64,000 nt of DNA from Ardenticatena maritima (lineage in GTDB: Bacteria; Chloroflexota; Anaerolineae; Ardenticatenales; Ardenticatenaceae): NCBI RefSeq assembly GCF_001306175.1, contig NZ_LGKN01000004.1, forward strand, positions 62,001-126,000. The letters run 5' to 3'. Shown piece by piece: positions 1-8,436 of the stretch. Position 1 is the first letter of the stretch, and the number at the start of each line of letters is the position of its first letter. The notes beneath the pieces are model-generated. The model searched no databases. It saw only the letters and a list, made by a program, of their open reading frames with translations, and was not told the origin of the DNA. The position numbers were made by a program, and so were the translations under genes.

Positions 1-965
1 CGTTTACCATTCTGGCGCCCTGGCAGGCACAAGACCCACACCTGGACACAGGACGCGCGTATCGCGTTCCCTTGCCCCACGGGCGCAGTATCAACGTCTT
101 TTTCTACCACCCGTCGCTGAGCAGTACCATCAGTTTTGACCCCACAGCGACCGCCAATGCGGACGAGTTCTTTGCCACACGCCTGCGCCCTTTGCTCGAA
201 CAGCCCATGCCAGATGGTGAACCACGCCTTGTGCTGCTCGCCTCAGATGGCGAACTGTACGGGCACCATCAACCCTTCCGCGATTACTTCTTGCAATACC
301 TGTTGACCACAACAGCCCCGTGCAATGGGGTTGACGTCACATTCCCCGCTCGTTGGCTACGTGAGCACCCTGCTCGCGCCATCATGCACATTCGCGACAA
401 CACCTCATGGAGTTGCCACCACGGTGTCTTGCGATGGTCGGGCATGTGCCCATGCACACCTGACGGCGGCGCGTGGAAAGAGGCGTTTCGTGATGCGATG
501 AACCGCATTGGCGCTATGCTGGATGGCGTGTACGTCGAACATGTGCAACCGTACATTTCCAACGTGTGGGAATTGCGTCATCGCTACATCGAAGTCATTT
601 TGGGGCACCGTTCGGCTGAAGACCTGATTTGGGAAATGGCGGGCAAGCGTCTCGATGCAGAAATCACCCAGGCCATCGCTCTGCTGCTGAAATCACAGCA
701 CGCGCGCCAACAAATGTTCACCTCATGCGGTTGGTTCTTCGAGGACTTTGACCGCATTGAACCCAAAAACAACGTTGCGTACGCGACCCAAGCGGTGTGG
801 TTCGCCCAACAAGCCACACATCGCACCCTTGCACCAACCGCCGCGGCACGATTGCGTGCGGTGCAAAGTCGTCGCACGGGTTTACGCGGCGATACCATCT
901 TCTGGCAATATTGGGCGCAGTGGCAACATCTCGCCGCAGCATACGCATTCGCACACCGGGGGTAG
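1..965 (+). CDS. C-terminal part of a GH57-type glycoside hydrolase with DUF3536 domain (5' end outside window)
   Basis: The reading frame is open from base 3, so the gene begins before the window; the first visible residues read FTILAPWQAQ and lead into PHGRSINVFFYH. This matches the DUF3536 segment that follows the catalytic barrel in a family of large GH57-like proteins, including the typical stretches LLASDGELYGHH and the Cys/Trp-rich TSWSCHHGVLRW. The last third (TSCGWFFEDFDRIEP) is also characteristic of this family. The catalytic part is not visible, so substrate cannot be judged; GH57 enzymes act on alpha-glucans. A bidirectional terminator separates it from the convergent hpf gene. 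Family assignment is from recalled motif similarity. Confidence 0.75.
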   Translation, partial: FTILAPWQAQDPHLDTGRAYRVPLPHGRSINVFFYHPSLSSTISFDPTATANADEFFATRLRPLLEQPMPDGEPRLVLLASDGELYGHHQPFRDYFLQYLLTTTAPCNGVDVTFPARWLREHPARAIMHIRDNTSWSCHHGVLRWSGMCPCTPDGGAWKEAFRDAMNRIGAMLDGVYVEHVQPYISNVWELRHRYIEVILGHRSAEDLIWEMAGKRLDAEITQAIALLLKSQHARQQMFTSCGWFFEDFDRIEPKNNVAYATQAVWFAQQATHRTLAPTAAARLRAVQSRRTGLRGDTIFWQYWAQWQHLAAAYAFAHRG

Positions 966-987
966 CACCCAGGTATCGCAGCAAATC

Positions 988-1015
988 AAAAAGCGGGGGC
1001 GCGTGCCCCCGCTTT
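988..1015. terminator. Bidirectional intrinsic terminator between GH57 gene and hpf
   Basis: A GC-rich stem AAGCGGGGGC / GCCCCCGCTT with a 3-base loop (991-1013) is flanked by A- and T-rich bases on both sides. It lies exactly between two convergent genes, so it can serve both. Confidence 0.8.
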
Positions 1016-1032
1016 GTTCGTCCGGGCTTCAA

Positions 1033-1602
1033 CTAGACAAGTTCGGGAATAATCAAGCCGTAGGTACCATCGCGGCGACGATAGACCACGTTCACCTGCC
1101 CTTCATCGGGGTTGTAGAAGATGAAGAAGTTATGCCCCAACAATTCCATCTGCTCGATGGCTTCTTCGGGCGTCATGGGCCCCATGGCGAAACGCTTGAC
1201 GCGCACCAACTTCAACGGCGCCTCACCGGCGTCTTCCAGTTCTTGCAAATCAGCCAGGCGTTCGTTCATCGCGGCTTCCACCTTGTGCTGGTGGCGTGCG
1301 CGCGCGACACGTTTCCCTTTGTACTTCTCAATCTGGCGGTGCATCTTATCCATGACCATGTCAATGGCCGAATACAAATCAGCCGAGCGCTCCTCGCCAC
1401 GGAGCACCGCCCCACGCCCGTCAAACAGGGTCACCTCCACAACATTGCGTTTGGTGGCATCTTTCGTATGCTCGTGGCGCAATTCCACAACAGCCTCGGT
1501 CGCTTCCGGCAGGTATCGTTCGAGCTTGCCAATCTTCTTCGACAGATACTCCTCTACGCGGTCGTTCACTTCGATACCGTTGCCGATGACTCGAATGTCC
1601 AT
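1033..1602 (-). CDS. hpf: Ribosome hibernation promoting factor, long form
   Basis: A 189-residue protein of the long HPF type. Residues 1-100 carry the sigma-54-modulation/HPF fold that binds the 30S decoding region (MDIRVIGNGIEV, RSADLYSAIDMVMDKMHRQ, KYKGK). A variable linker follows, and residues 130-189 form the dimerisation domain (VVRVKRF-like LVRVKRFAM, PEEAIEQMELLGHNFFIF, VVYRRRDGTYGLI). Long HPF dimerises 70S ribosomes into 100S particles in stationary phase. The start is supported by a strong AGGAGG about six bases upstream. Its own promoter and a 5'-terminal hairpin precede it, so it can be expressed apart from the comF/tad genes upstream. Confidence 0.95.
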   Translation of the reverse strand: MDIRVIGNGIEVNDRVEEYLSKKIGKLERYLPEATEAVVELRHEHTKDATKRNVVEVTLFDGRGAVLRGEERSADLYSAIDMVMDKMHRQIEKYKGKRVARARHQHKVEAAMNERLADLQELEDAGEAPLKLVRVKRFAMGPMTPEEAIEQMELLGHNFFIFYNPDEGQVNVVYRRRDGTYGLIIPELV

Positions 1603-1624
1603 AGCGCCTCCTCTCCTTTGAGTC

Positions 1625-1650
1625 CACTACCGGCTCGATTGCCAGTAGTG
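1625..1650 (-). promoter_or_regulatory. Hairpin at the predicted 5' end of the hpf mRNA
   Basis: On the minus strand CACTACTGGC and GCCGGTAGTG pair over 10 bp (one G-U) around a 6-base loop. The predicted transcription start from the upstream promoter is about base 1650, so the hairpin would begin at the very 5' end of the transcript, just before the Shine-Dalgarno sequence. A role in mRNA stability or initiation control is inference. Confidence 0.5.
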
Positions 1651-1655
1651 CGCAA

Positions 1656-1684
1656 ATCGTACCATGCGGGCAAGTCAGCGTCAA
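1656..1684 (-). promoter_or_regulatory. hpf promoter (sigma-70 type)
   Basis: Minus strand: -35 TTGACG (1679-1684), 17-base spacer, -10 TACGAT (1656-1661). It lies in the 115-base gap between comF and hpf. Confidence 0.65.
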
Positions 1685-1717
1685 GCGACAAAATACGTTC
1701 ACACGTGATGACCTCTC

Positions 1718-2425
1718 TCACTTTGTGGAAGGGGGTAAACTGCGGCTCAGCACCACGCCCACAACCATTGCAGCGCCACACGCGCGAAACACCTCAGCAC
1801 ATGCGCTCATTGTCGCGCCTGTGGTGCACACATCATCAACCAGAAGCACACGCCGCCCTTCAAGGGAGAGGGCTGTATCCCCCGCAATTGCGAATGCGCC
1901 AGCCACATTGCGCAACCGCTCCCGACGTGAAAGTCCCACCTGCGGCGGGGTTTCTCGTGTGCGTGTCAACGCTTCCACAGAAGGCGCGCCAATTTCACGC
2001 GCCACAACGTGCGCCAGCAACGCCGCCTGGTTATAGCCGCGTTCCGCCAAGCGCCGCGGGGGAATTGGCACAGGCACCACAAGGTCAGGCTGAAAGCCAA
2101 GCGCCGTCACCCGAAACGCCATCAAGACACCCAGCGGCTCCGCCACATCCCGCTGGCGGCGATATTTCAGGGCGTGTACGGCGCGGCGAGCGTTGCCCGT
2201 GTGAGGTCCCACCACTAACAGATGGTCAAGCGCAGGCGGCAAAGCGCACGTGTGGCGAGGAGTCAACGATTCATCACACCGTGGACAACGCGGCTCAGCG
2301 AAAAAATGCCACTGAGAGAGGCAGTTGGGACAAAGGGGTGTTCCAATTGTGCGACAAACAGCGCATGCAGGCGGAAACAACAAGTCGAGGAGTGTCGCCA
2401 CTACACGTTGCAAGTGCGCAATCAT
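1718..2425 (-). CDS. comF: ComF family amidophosphoribosyltransferase-like protein
   Basis: A 235-residue ComF/GntX family protein. The N-terminus has a double zinc-finger pattern (CAVC near residue 19, CPNC, CPRC, then a Cys after RHT), and the C-terminus carries the PRPP-binding signature VLLVDDVCTTGAT. ComF proteins assist single-stranded DNA handling after uptake in competent bacteria; many non-competent species also have one. It follows the DUF192 gene by 32 bases and may be the tail of the tad transcript. The Shine-Dalgarno sequence is weak (GGAATAG). A link to DNA uptake by the adjacent Tad apparatus is possible but only suggested by position. Confidence 0.88.
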   Translation of the reverse strand: MIAHLQRVVATLLDLLFPPACAVCRTIGTPLCPNCLSQWHFFAEPRCPRCDESLTPRHTCALPPALDHLLVVGPHTGNARRAVHALKYRRQRDVAEPLGVLMAFRVTALGFQPDLVVPVPIPPRRLAERGYNQAALLAHVVAREIGAPSVEALTRTRETPPQVGLSRRERLRNVAGAFAIAGDTALSLEGRRVLLVDDVCTTGATMSACAEVFRACGAAMVVGVVLSRSLPPSTK

Positions 2426-2457
2426 GGGTTCTATTCCATTGGTGAGGGTGTTTGTTG

Positions 2458-2820
2458 TTACTGTTCGATTTCCTGAAGTGAGAGGCTATCGCCAACGTGT
2501 GTATTGGTGCGCGCAATCGTGCCCGGAGGAAGTTCAAGCACCGCATATGCGCCGCGATGCACGGGGCCAACACGCCACGGTGGAACAGAGGGGTACGCGC
2601 TCAACACACGCCAGTCGGTATCGAGAAAGAGCACATCTATGGGGAACCGCATGAAAAACGTGTGAATAGACCAATCAGGCACAAGCAACAAACCATCTTC
2701 CGGCACCAAGGAGCGCCGAAACATCAACCCACGCAATCGAGAACCAAATGAATCGGCGCGGCGAGCACGGTGGCAGAGCACCGTTTGCCGCGCCGTATTT
2801 TCAATACGCAAGTACGCCAT
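2458..2820 (-). CDS. DUF192 family protein
   Basis: A 120-residue DUF192 protein with the family pattern SRLRGLMFRR, the HTFFMRFPIDVLFLD core and an ELPPGTI motif near the C-terminus. Function is unknown for the family. The start is fixed by context: the ATG at 2818-2820 shares a base with the tadC TGA stop (TGATG overlap), typical of translational coupling; an in-frame TTG one codon upstream is less likely. DUF192 proteins are usually secreted or periplasmic, but no signal peptide is seen here. Position at the end of the Tad motor genes may be functional or a simple operon addition. Confidence 0.85.
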   Translation of the reverse strand: MAYLRIENTARQTVLCHRARRADSFGSRLRGLMFRRSLVPEDGLLLVPDWSIHTFFMRFPIDVLFLDTDWRVLSAYPSVPPWRVGPVHRGAYAVLELPPGTIARTNTHVGDSLSLQEIEQ

Positions 2821-3752
2821 CAAAGCGCCCCTAAAGCGTCCATAATGCGAGGGATCGCCGGTCCGAGCAACACGATAAAAATGGCGGGGAAAATGAGGAA
2901 CACCAGCGGGAAGAGCATCTTGATGGAAGCCTGTTGCGCTTGTTCTTCCGCACGCTGGCGACGACGGATACGCATTTGTTCGCTTTGTGTACGCAACACC
3001 TTGGCAATGGAAACACCGAGCTGGTCAGCCTGGATAACCGCAGCCACAAACCCGCGAATTTCATCCACCTGCGTCCGTTCCGCCAAGTCACGCAACGCTT
3101 CACGGCGTGTTTTGCCCAAACGAATTTCGGTAATAACGCGGTTGAACTCCTTGGCAAGTTCGTTGTCGCCCCACTTCTCAGCGACCTTTGACATCGCCTG
3201 GTCAAACCCCAAACCGGCTTCAACGCTAATCGTCATCAAGTCCAAAGCGTCCGGCAATGTTTTGAGAATCTGTTTGCGGCGATCCTGAATCTTGCGGTTG
3301 ATCCAAATACCCGGCAGCAAGAACCCCAACAAGGCAAAACCGGCGGAAAAGCCAATCACGCGCAGGAAAGAGGCGCCACTCAAAAACAGCAAAATACCGG
3401 GCAAAGCCCCAAGCACAATGGCCGCCAGCCCGCGAACGCCTAAAAAGTCGGCGGGCGTCCAATTGTTAGGATTACCAGCGGCTTCAAGGAGGGCACGTTG
3501 GTTTTCAAGAACTTGTTGGGGGGTAAAGCGCGAAATGGCTTGCGCCATAGAACGAATTAATGGGCGCAAAACACGCTCGGTAAAAGGCTCTTCTAATTCT
3601 AATTCCTGCAAAGAAGAGACCTGGCGCGTCCCATACCGCGCAATGCGCTCACTGACATCTTCTGTTTCAGGCTGCAAAGCGCCCGAAAGGCCTAATACAA
3701 GCAAGAAAATGCTTGCCCCCGTCAATAAAGCTGCCAACAGTGGGATGAGCAT
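2820..3752 (-). CDS. tadC: Tad pilus inner-membrane platform protein TadC
   Basis: A 310-residue type II secretion F-domain protein. Two N-terminal hydrophobic stretches (residues 1-25 and about 105-150) precede the cytoplasmic T2SSF domain (LPDALDLMTISVEAGLGFDQAM, then ALRDLAERTQVDEIRGFVAAV), and a C-terminal membrane segment (LFPLVFLIFPAIFIVLLGPAI) follows. This order is that of TadC, which pairs with TadB to form the membrane platform driven by the CpaF ATPase. It starts 8 bases after the end of tadB and its stop overlaps the DUF192 start, so the genes are one transcript. Confidence 0.92.
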   Translation of the reverse strand: MLIPLLAALLTGASIFLLVLGLSGALQPETEDVSERIARYGTRQVSSLQELELEEPFTERVLRPLIRSMAQAISRFTPQQVLENQRALLEAAGNPNNWTPADFLGVRGLAAIVLGALPGILLFLSGASFLRVIGFSAGFALLGFLLPGIWINRKIQDRRKQILKTLPDALDLMTISVEAGLGFDQAMSKVAEKWGDNELAKEFNRVITEIRLGKTRREALRDLAERTQVDEIRGFVAAVIQADQLGVSIAKVLRTQSEQMRIRRRQRAEEQAQQASIKMLFPLVFLIFPAIFIVLLGPAIPRIMDALGAL

Positions 3753-3760
3753 AAGCCCTC

Positions 3761-4720
3761 CTACACCTCAATCGCGATAATCTTGCGAATGGCAAAATTC
3801 CCTGCGATGATGAGGAAGATTGCCGTCACAAGCATAATCCAACCACACGTTGTTGTGTACAGCAGCGAGACATATTCGCGGTTGACCATAAACATGAACA
3901 AAAAGAGCGCGACCGGCACAAAGGTCAACACCCAGCCGGCCAACCGCTGTTGCGATGTTAACACCCGGATTTCGCCTTGAATACGCACACGTTCGCGGAT
4001 CGTATAGGCTAAAATATCCAGAATCTCCGCCAGGTTCCCACCAACCTCTTTTTGAACATTGATAGCGGTAATCATCATGTCAAGGTCATCACTAGGAACA
4101 CGTTCAAGCAAGTTTTTCAGCGCCTGCTCTTCCGTCAGTCCCAATCCCACTTCACGAATCACAACGCGAAACTCAGCGCCAATAGGGTCGGGCATTTCAC
4201 GTGAAAGAACTTCCATACTTTGCAACAAGCTATACCCAGCACGAAGCGAGTTTGCCAACAACCCAATGGCATCCGGCAGCATCTGGTTGAACTTGTTGAG
4301 ACGGCGCTGTTGGCGCATACGCAACCAAATGCGCGGCAGGAAAATCCCGACAATAGCAGACCCCACCGCCAGAACGATATTCCGGAACAACAGCCATCCC
4401 ACCAATCCCATCAGAAGGACAACGAGAAAGTTGAAGGTAAACCATTCACGCGGCGTTAATTTCAAATCAGCGCGTGCTAACTCAACCAAGAGACCACTAC
4501 GGCGCGCTTGTTCTTCAGCTAATTCATCAAGAAAACTACCGCCAGAATCTGACTCGTCGTCAATGATATCGAGGAACTCGAACTGCCCACTTTCGCGGTG
4601 TGCATATCGCTGCAAACGATCGTCGACAATTTCGGCAGGGGCGCTCAATACTTGCGCTAACCCGATAAAGAGAAGCAAAATACTGAGCCCGACAAGCCCC
4701 GCAGCCACCAACGGTGTCAT
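3761..4720 (-). CDS. tadB: Tad pilus inner-membrane platform protein TadB
   Basis: A 319-residue T2SSF protein paralogous to its neighbour TadC. There is an N-terminal membrane segment (residues 4-27), a central pair (about 93-130), the F domain (LPDAIGLLANSLRAGYSLLQSME, VQKEVGGNLAEILDIL) and a C-terminal membrane hairpin (residues 260-310). The VQ.EVGGNL signature distinguishes TadB from TadC. It lies 20 bases after cpaF in the motor-gene order CpaF-TadB-TadC common to Tad loci. Confidence 0.92.
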   Translation of the reverse strand: MTPLVAAGLVGLSILLLFIGLAQVLSAPAEIVDDRLQRYAHRESGQFEFLDIIDDESDSGGSFLDELAEEQARRSGLLVELARADLKLTPREWFTFNFLVVLLMGLVGWLLFRNIVLAVGSAIVGIFLPRIWLRMRQQRRLNKFNQMLPDAIGLLANSLRAGYSLLQSMEVLSREMPDPIGAEFRVVIREVGLGLTEEQALKNLLERVPSDDLDMMITAINVQKEVGGNLAEILDILAYTIRERVRIQGEIRVLTSQQRLAGWVLTFVPVALFLFMFMVNREYVSLLYTTTCGWIMLVTAIFLIIAGNFAIRKIIAIEV

Positions 4721-4740
4721 GGTTTCCTCTCCTGTCCGTT

Positions 4741-6120
4741 TTAGCGCCGCACACCAAAGATTTGCGGCGGCAAGTGAATATCATGCTCTTCCAAGCGGTC
4801 CATGAAGCGCGGGATAATGCCGGTCGGTCGCAGACGCCCAATAATGCGACCGTTTTCGTAACCCGTCTGCTGGAAGACGAAAATATCCTGCATGACGATG
4901 ACGTCACCTTCCATGCCTTGCACTTCCGAAATATGCGTAATTTTACGCGTCCCATCGCGGAAGCGCTCCTGGTGCACCACCAGGTCCACGGCACTGGCAA
5001 TCTGTTCACGGATAGCGCGCAAGGGCAAATCCATACCCGCCATCAAAGACATCGTTTCCATACGTGCAAGTGTGTCACGTGGGCTGTTAGAGTGCAATGT
5101 CGTCATTGACCCTTCGTGACCTGTGTTCATCGCCTGCAACATGTCCAATGTTTCACCGCCACGACATTCCCCGACGACGATACGGTCAGGGCGCATACGC
5201 AACGAGTTGATAACAAGGTCGCGAATGGTGACTTCACCACGGCCTTCAATGTTCGGGGGGCGGCTTTCGAGCGTCACCACATGTTCCTGGTGCAGTTGCA
5301 ATTCAGCTGCGTTTTCAATGGTGATAATACGCTCGCCTTCAGGAATAAAACTTGAGAGGACGTTGAGCAAGGTTGTTTTACCAGACCCCGTACCACCACT
5401 AATGACAATGTTCAAACGCGCCTGAACACACGCCTTCAAAAATTCCATCGCCTCTTTCGTACAGCTGCCAAAACGAATGAGGTCCTCAGCAGTCAAACGA
5501 TTGCGGCTGAACTTACGAATCGTAATGGTGGGGCCATTCAGTGCAAGGGGAGGAATGATAATATTGACACGGCTCCCATCCGGTAAACGTGCGTCCACAT
5601 ACGGCTGGCTTTCATCTACGCGGCGTCCAATAGGTGAAACGATGCGGTCAATGATGCGCATGACGTGTTCATCGCTATCAAACTGTATAGGGACTTTTTC
5701 AATTTTCCCTGCACGTTCAACATAGATATGGTTCGGACCATTGACCATGATTTCCGAAATAGAATCATCTTGCAAAAGAGGTTCTAGAGGACCATATCCC
5801 AAAATTTCGGCGATAATCGCTTCAAAAAGCGAGTTGCGTTGCGCACGAGTCAATACCATGCCGCTTTCATTGAGATACTCTTCAAACATATTGCGGATGG
5901 TATTGCGCACTTCATCCTTTTTAGAAAGGTCAATCTTGGGATCAAGTTCCGCAATAAGTTTTGATTGAATCTCGCTTTTCAGCTCTACAAATGAATCACG
6001 CGCAGCCGGTGCCAACGGTTGACGGCGCAAACGCGCTTCCGGTGTCCCAGGGGATGTAGGCTTTGAGGTAGGTTTTTTCCCCTTATCATCTTTACCTTCT
6101 AATCGCCGCAAGAGACTCAT
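4741..6120 (-). CDS. cpaF: Tad pilus assembly ATPase CpaF/TadA
   Basis: A 459-residue secretion ATPase of the CpaF/TadA family. It has the Walker A motif [14 protein letters not shown], an Asp box, the family stretch LGPLEPLL-like [19 protein letters not shown], the Walker B-like region [11 protein letters not shown] and the [18 protein letters not shown] signature with the catalytic His box. The hexamer powers pilin extrusion by rotating the TadB/TadC platform. I place the start at the ATG at 6118-6120, four bases after GGAGGG, rather than the GTG one codon earlier, which is too close to that site. It sits between the receiver-fused cpaE and tadB. Confidence 0.95.
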   Translation of the reverse strand: MSLLRRLEGKDDKGKKPTSKPTSPGTPEARLRRQPLAPAARDSFVELKSEIQSKLIAELDPKIDLSKKDEVRNTIRNMFEEYLNESGMVLTRAQRNSLFEAIIAEILGYGPLEPLLQDDSISEIMVNGPNHIYVERAGKIEKVPIQFDSDEHVMRIIDRIVSPIGRRVDESQPYVDARLPDGSRVNIIIPPLALNGPTITIRKFSRNRLTAEDLIRFGSCTKEAMEFLKACVQARLNIVISGGTGSGKTTLLNVLSSFIPEGERIITIENAAELQLHQEHVVTLESRPPNIEGRGEVTIRDLVINSLRMRPDRIVVGECRGGETLDMLQAMNTGHEGSMTTLHSNSPRDTLARMETMSLMAGMDLPLRAIREQIASAVDLVVHQERFRDGTRKITHISEVQGMEGDVIVMQDIFVFQQTGYENGRIIGRLRPTGIIPRFMDRLEEHDIHLPPQIFGVRR

Positions 6121-6136
6121 CACACCCTCCCTTTAC

Positions 6137-7471
6137 TTATGAACGGCCAAATAACTTACCAAAGAGAGAACCATCTTTTCCCTTCTTAGGCGCTTGTCGC
6201 GTCTGGCTGGCCGGTTTCTCCAAATGCTCATCAACAGATTCCGCTTCTCTTGCGGAAACTTTTTCATGAAAGCGTTTTGCCAACCCCAATACACCTTGAG
6301 CAATGGGCGTTCGTTGCTGGTTGAGAACAAAAGGAATGCCTTTGTTCAGTGCGTCAACCGCCACGCGCTCATCTGCCTCAATAACCGCTAACAAGGCATG
6401 GCGAATACTTGCCTGAATGGCTTCTGGTTTGATGCCGCTTCGTACATCATACCGGTTCAAAACCAGCTCAATTTTCGACTCGTCATACCCCAACTGTTCA
6501 CCCAATTCAAAGAAGTTTTTGGTATTGCGAATGGCGGGAATTTCCGTTGTCATGACCAACAAAATTTTATCAGCATGATCAAGGATCGTCAGTACAGGTT
6601 CATGAAATGAAGTCCGCGTATTGACCAAGACATAATCATATTCTGAGCGCAGCAGTTCGAACAACTTAACAAAGACATCAGGCGTTACAAGCTCGGCATC
6701 AACTGGTGTCAATGGTGCCAGTAAGACTTTTACACCTGATGAATGTGTCACAGAAATATCATGAAGAAATTGTGTGTCAGCATCGTCAATGGATTCCGCC
6801 AAATCCCGGAGGGTTCGCGTCACTTCGAGGTTGAGGAAAACGCTCACATCACCAAATTGCAGGTCGGCATCGACAAGCGCAACCCGCGCCGAGGGATTTT
6901 GCTGCTGAAGGGCAAGAGCCATATTGACGGCTAACGTGGTGGCACCGACACCGCCCTTTGCCCCAAACACGGCCGTAATTGTTGCGCCACGCGTTGCCGT
7001 CGTTGCTTCTCCCCGAGCAGCAGGCGCCTGCCCTACGCCACGCTCAGCCCCGAGAGAAGGAGCGACAGGCGCTTCAACCTGAGGAGGACGCATTTGCTGC
7101 GCTAAAGCATACACACGCCGAATGCTCGCACTCAGCTCGTCACTGGTAAAGGGCTTAATAAGATACTCACGCGCACCGGCTAGCATCGAGCGCCGCAGAT
7201 AATCGGCATCGCTTTGCACGCTCATCATGATAACCTGAGTGCCGGGCACTTCACGTGCCAAAGCCTCAACGGTTGCAATGCCATCCATGCCCGGCATATT
7301 GATGTCCATAAGAACAATATCAGGACGTAAGCGGCGGGCTTCCTGGATGGCTTCTTCTCCACTTGCAGCCGTCCCCACGACTTCGATATCGTTTTCGAAG
7401 AAGAGAAGTTTTTTGAGATTCTCGCGGGTATCTGCGCTGTCATCAACAATAAGCAAGCGGATTGTACTCAC
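6137..7471 (-). CDS. cpaE: CpaE/TadZ: receiver domain fused to a MinD/ParA-type ATPase
   Basis: A 444-residue Tad localisation protein. Residues 1-120 are a response-regulator receiver: acidic pair D10-D11, phospho-acceptor D56 in VLMDINMPG, conserved S84 and K106 in LIKPF, so all key residues are present. After a linker, residues 165-400 form a MinD/ParA ATPase with a deviant Walker A (GAKGGVGATT) and the VDADLQFGDV motif. TadZ/CpaE marks the site of pilus assembly. The GTG start follows GGGAGG by five bases. Many CpaE proteins carry a degenerate receiver; here the site looks competent, so phosphorylation by one of the nearby kinases is possible (inference). Confidence 0.92.
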   Translation of the reverse strand: MSTIRLLIVDDSADTRENLKKLLFFENDIEVVGTAASGEEAIQEARRLRPDIVLMDINMPGMDGIATVEALAREVPGTQVIMMSVQSDADYLRRSMLAGAREYLIKPFTSDELSASIRRVYALAQQMRPPQVEAPVAPSLGAERGVGQAPAARGEATTATRGATITAVFGAKGGVGATTLAVNMALALQQQNPSARVALVDADLQFGDVSVFLNLEVTRTLRDLAESIDDADTQFLHDISVTHSSGVKVLLAPLTPVDAELVTPDVFVKLFELLRSEYDYVLVNTRTSFHEPVLTILDHADKILLVMTTEIPAIRNTKNFFELGEQLGYDESKIELVLNRYDVRSGIKPEAIQASIRHALLAVIEADERVAVDALNKGIPFVLNQQRTPIAQGVLGLAKRFHEKVSAREAESVDEHLEKPASQTRQAPKKGKDGSLFGKLFGRS

Positions 7472-7540
7472 GGCGCCTCCCTTTCATGCGCGGATGAAGT
7501 ATTTTAGCACCGAAGAGCCTCCATCAAAAAGGCTCACATG

Positions 7541-8356
7541 TTATTGCGTCGGCTCAACAAAAACAGAATCAAGCAATGCCTGGTCAAGACCGTAGTTGGT
7601 CAAAATATAGCGCATCGTGACCGGCTCTACCTGATAAACAGCCTCATCACCGGCAGGACGTAACACAAAGACCGGCGTCATATACTGGCGGATATATGTC
7701 AAGATCGCAGCTTGCTGGCGATCAACCAGCATGGTGTACATGTTGCCGGCGGCCTCACTATCTTCCGCCGTCCATGGACTCGTGCGCAAAATTTCAATGT
7801 TTTGCAGGGTAAATGCAGTCATGTTCACAGAAGTACGACTCAAATTAGGCGGCAATGTCCCACCTAAATCCTGAATAGAAGCTGAGAAAGAAACAATGAT
7901 ATCAACAGTATCCCCAGGGCGAATAGCGCCAGCCACACTCGAAATTTCATCAACAGGGAACGCCATGGCAACTTTTCCTTCTTCAATGAGGAAGGAAACA
8001 TCCGAACGTTGTGCCGCAGTCGTTCCTAACTCTTCTGCAGCAGCTTCTTTATCCACAACCATATCACGAACAATCGGTTGACCTTGGTAAATATCAGTTG
8101 TTGCCAATTTGTTGGCGACCTCAGCCGTGTCGGTCAAAGCACCTGTTGGAATCAACTCAACAGGCCATTCACGTACCGTAATGGCATCCGGCGGAATAAC
8201 ACTCCGAGCAGGCACGGGTTGAATAGCGACAACGACTGGGCGCGTCTCAACAGGCGCAGCCTCTTCACCTGACGAAGACGCCAAGAGGAAAAAAACAAGC
8301 CCTGCTGAAATAACAGCCATTATCAAACCCAGCAAGACGAGGATTCGTCCACGCAT
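7541..8356 (-). CDS. cpaB: Pilus assembly protein CpaB/RcpC
   Basis: A 271-residue CpaB/RcpC protein: one N-terminal membrane segment (residues 4-25), then an SAF/AFP-like domain (RPVVVAIQPVPARSVIPPD, AVNKL-type repeats, QPIVRDMV) and the RcpC family C-terminal half (VAMAFPVDEISSVAGAIRPGDTVDIIV). In diderms this protein works with the RcpA secretin; no secretin gene is present nearby, as expected if the cell has one membrane. The ATG at 8354-8356 is chosen because GAGGTG lies six bases before it; the in-frame GTG three codons upstream overlaps that site. Confidence 0.88.
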   Translation of the reverse strand: MRGRILVLLGLIMAVISAGLVFFLLASSSGEEAAPVETRPVVVAIQPVPARSVIPPDAITVREWPVELIPTGALTDTAEVANKLATTDIYQGQPIVRDMVVDKEAAAEELGTTAAQRSDVSFLIEEGKVAMAFPVDEISSVAGAIRPGDTVDIIVSFSASIQDLGGTLPPNLSRTSVNMTAFTLQNIEILRTSPWTAEDSEAAGNMYTMLVDRQQAAILTYIRQYMTPVFVLRPAGDEAVYQVEPVTMRYILTNYGLDQALLDSVFVEPTQ

Positions 8357-8436
8357 GTTATTCACCTCGCATGTTCAAGTTGTTGTGTATATCGAGCATA
8401 CCGTTTCTCATCATCTCTGGCAAATCATCTACCAGA

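Noticed and set aside
748-2445. 565-codon plus-strand open frame over hpf and comF
   Set aside because: It is antisense to two clear family proteins, has no Shine-Dalgarno sequence and shows no recognisable domain; long antisense frames are common in GC-rich codons.
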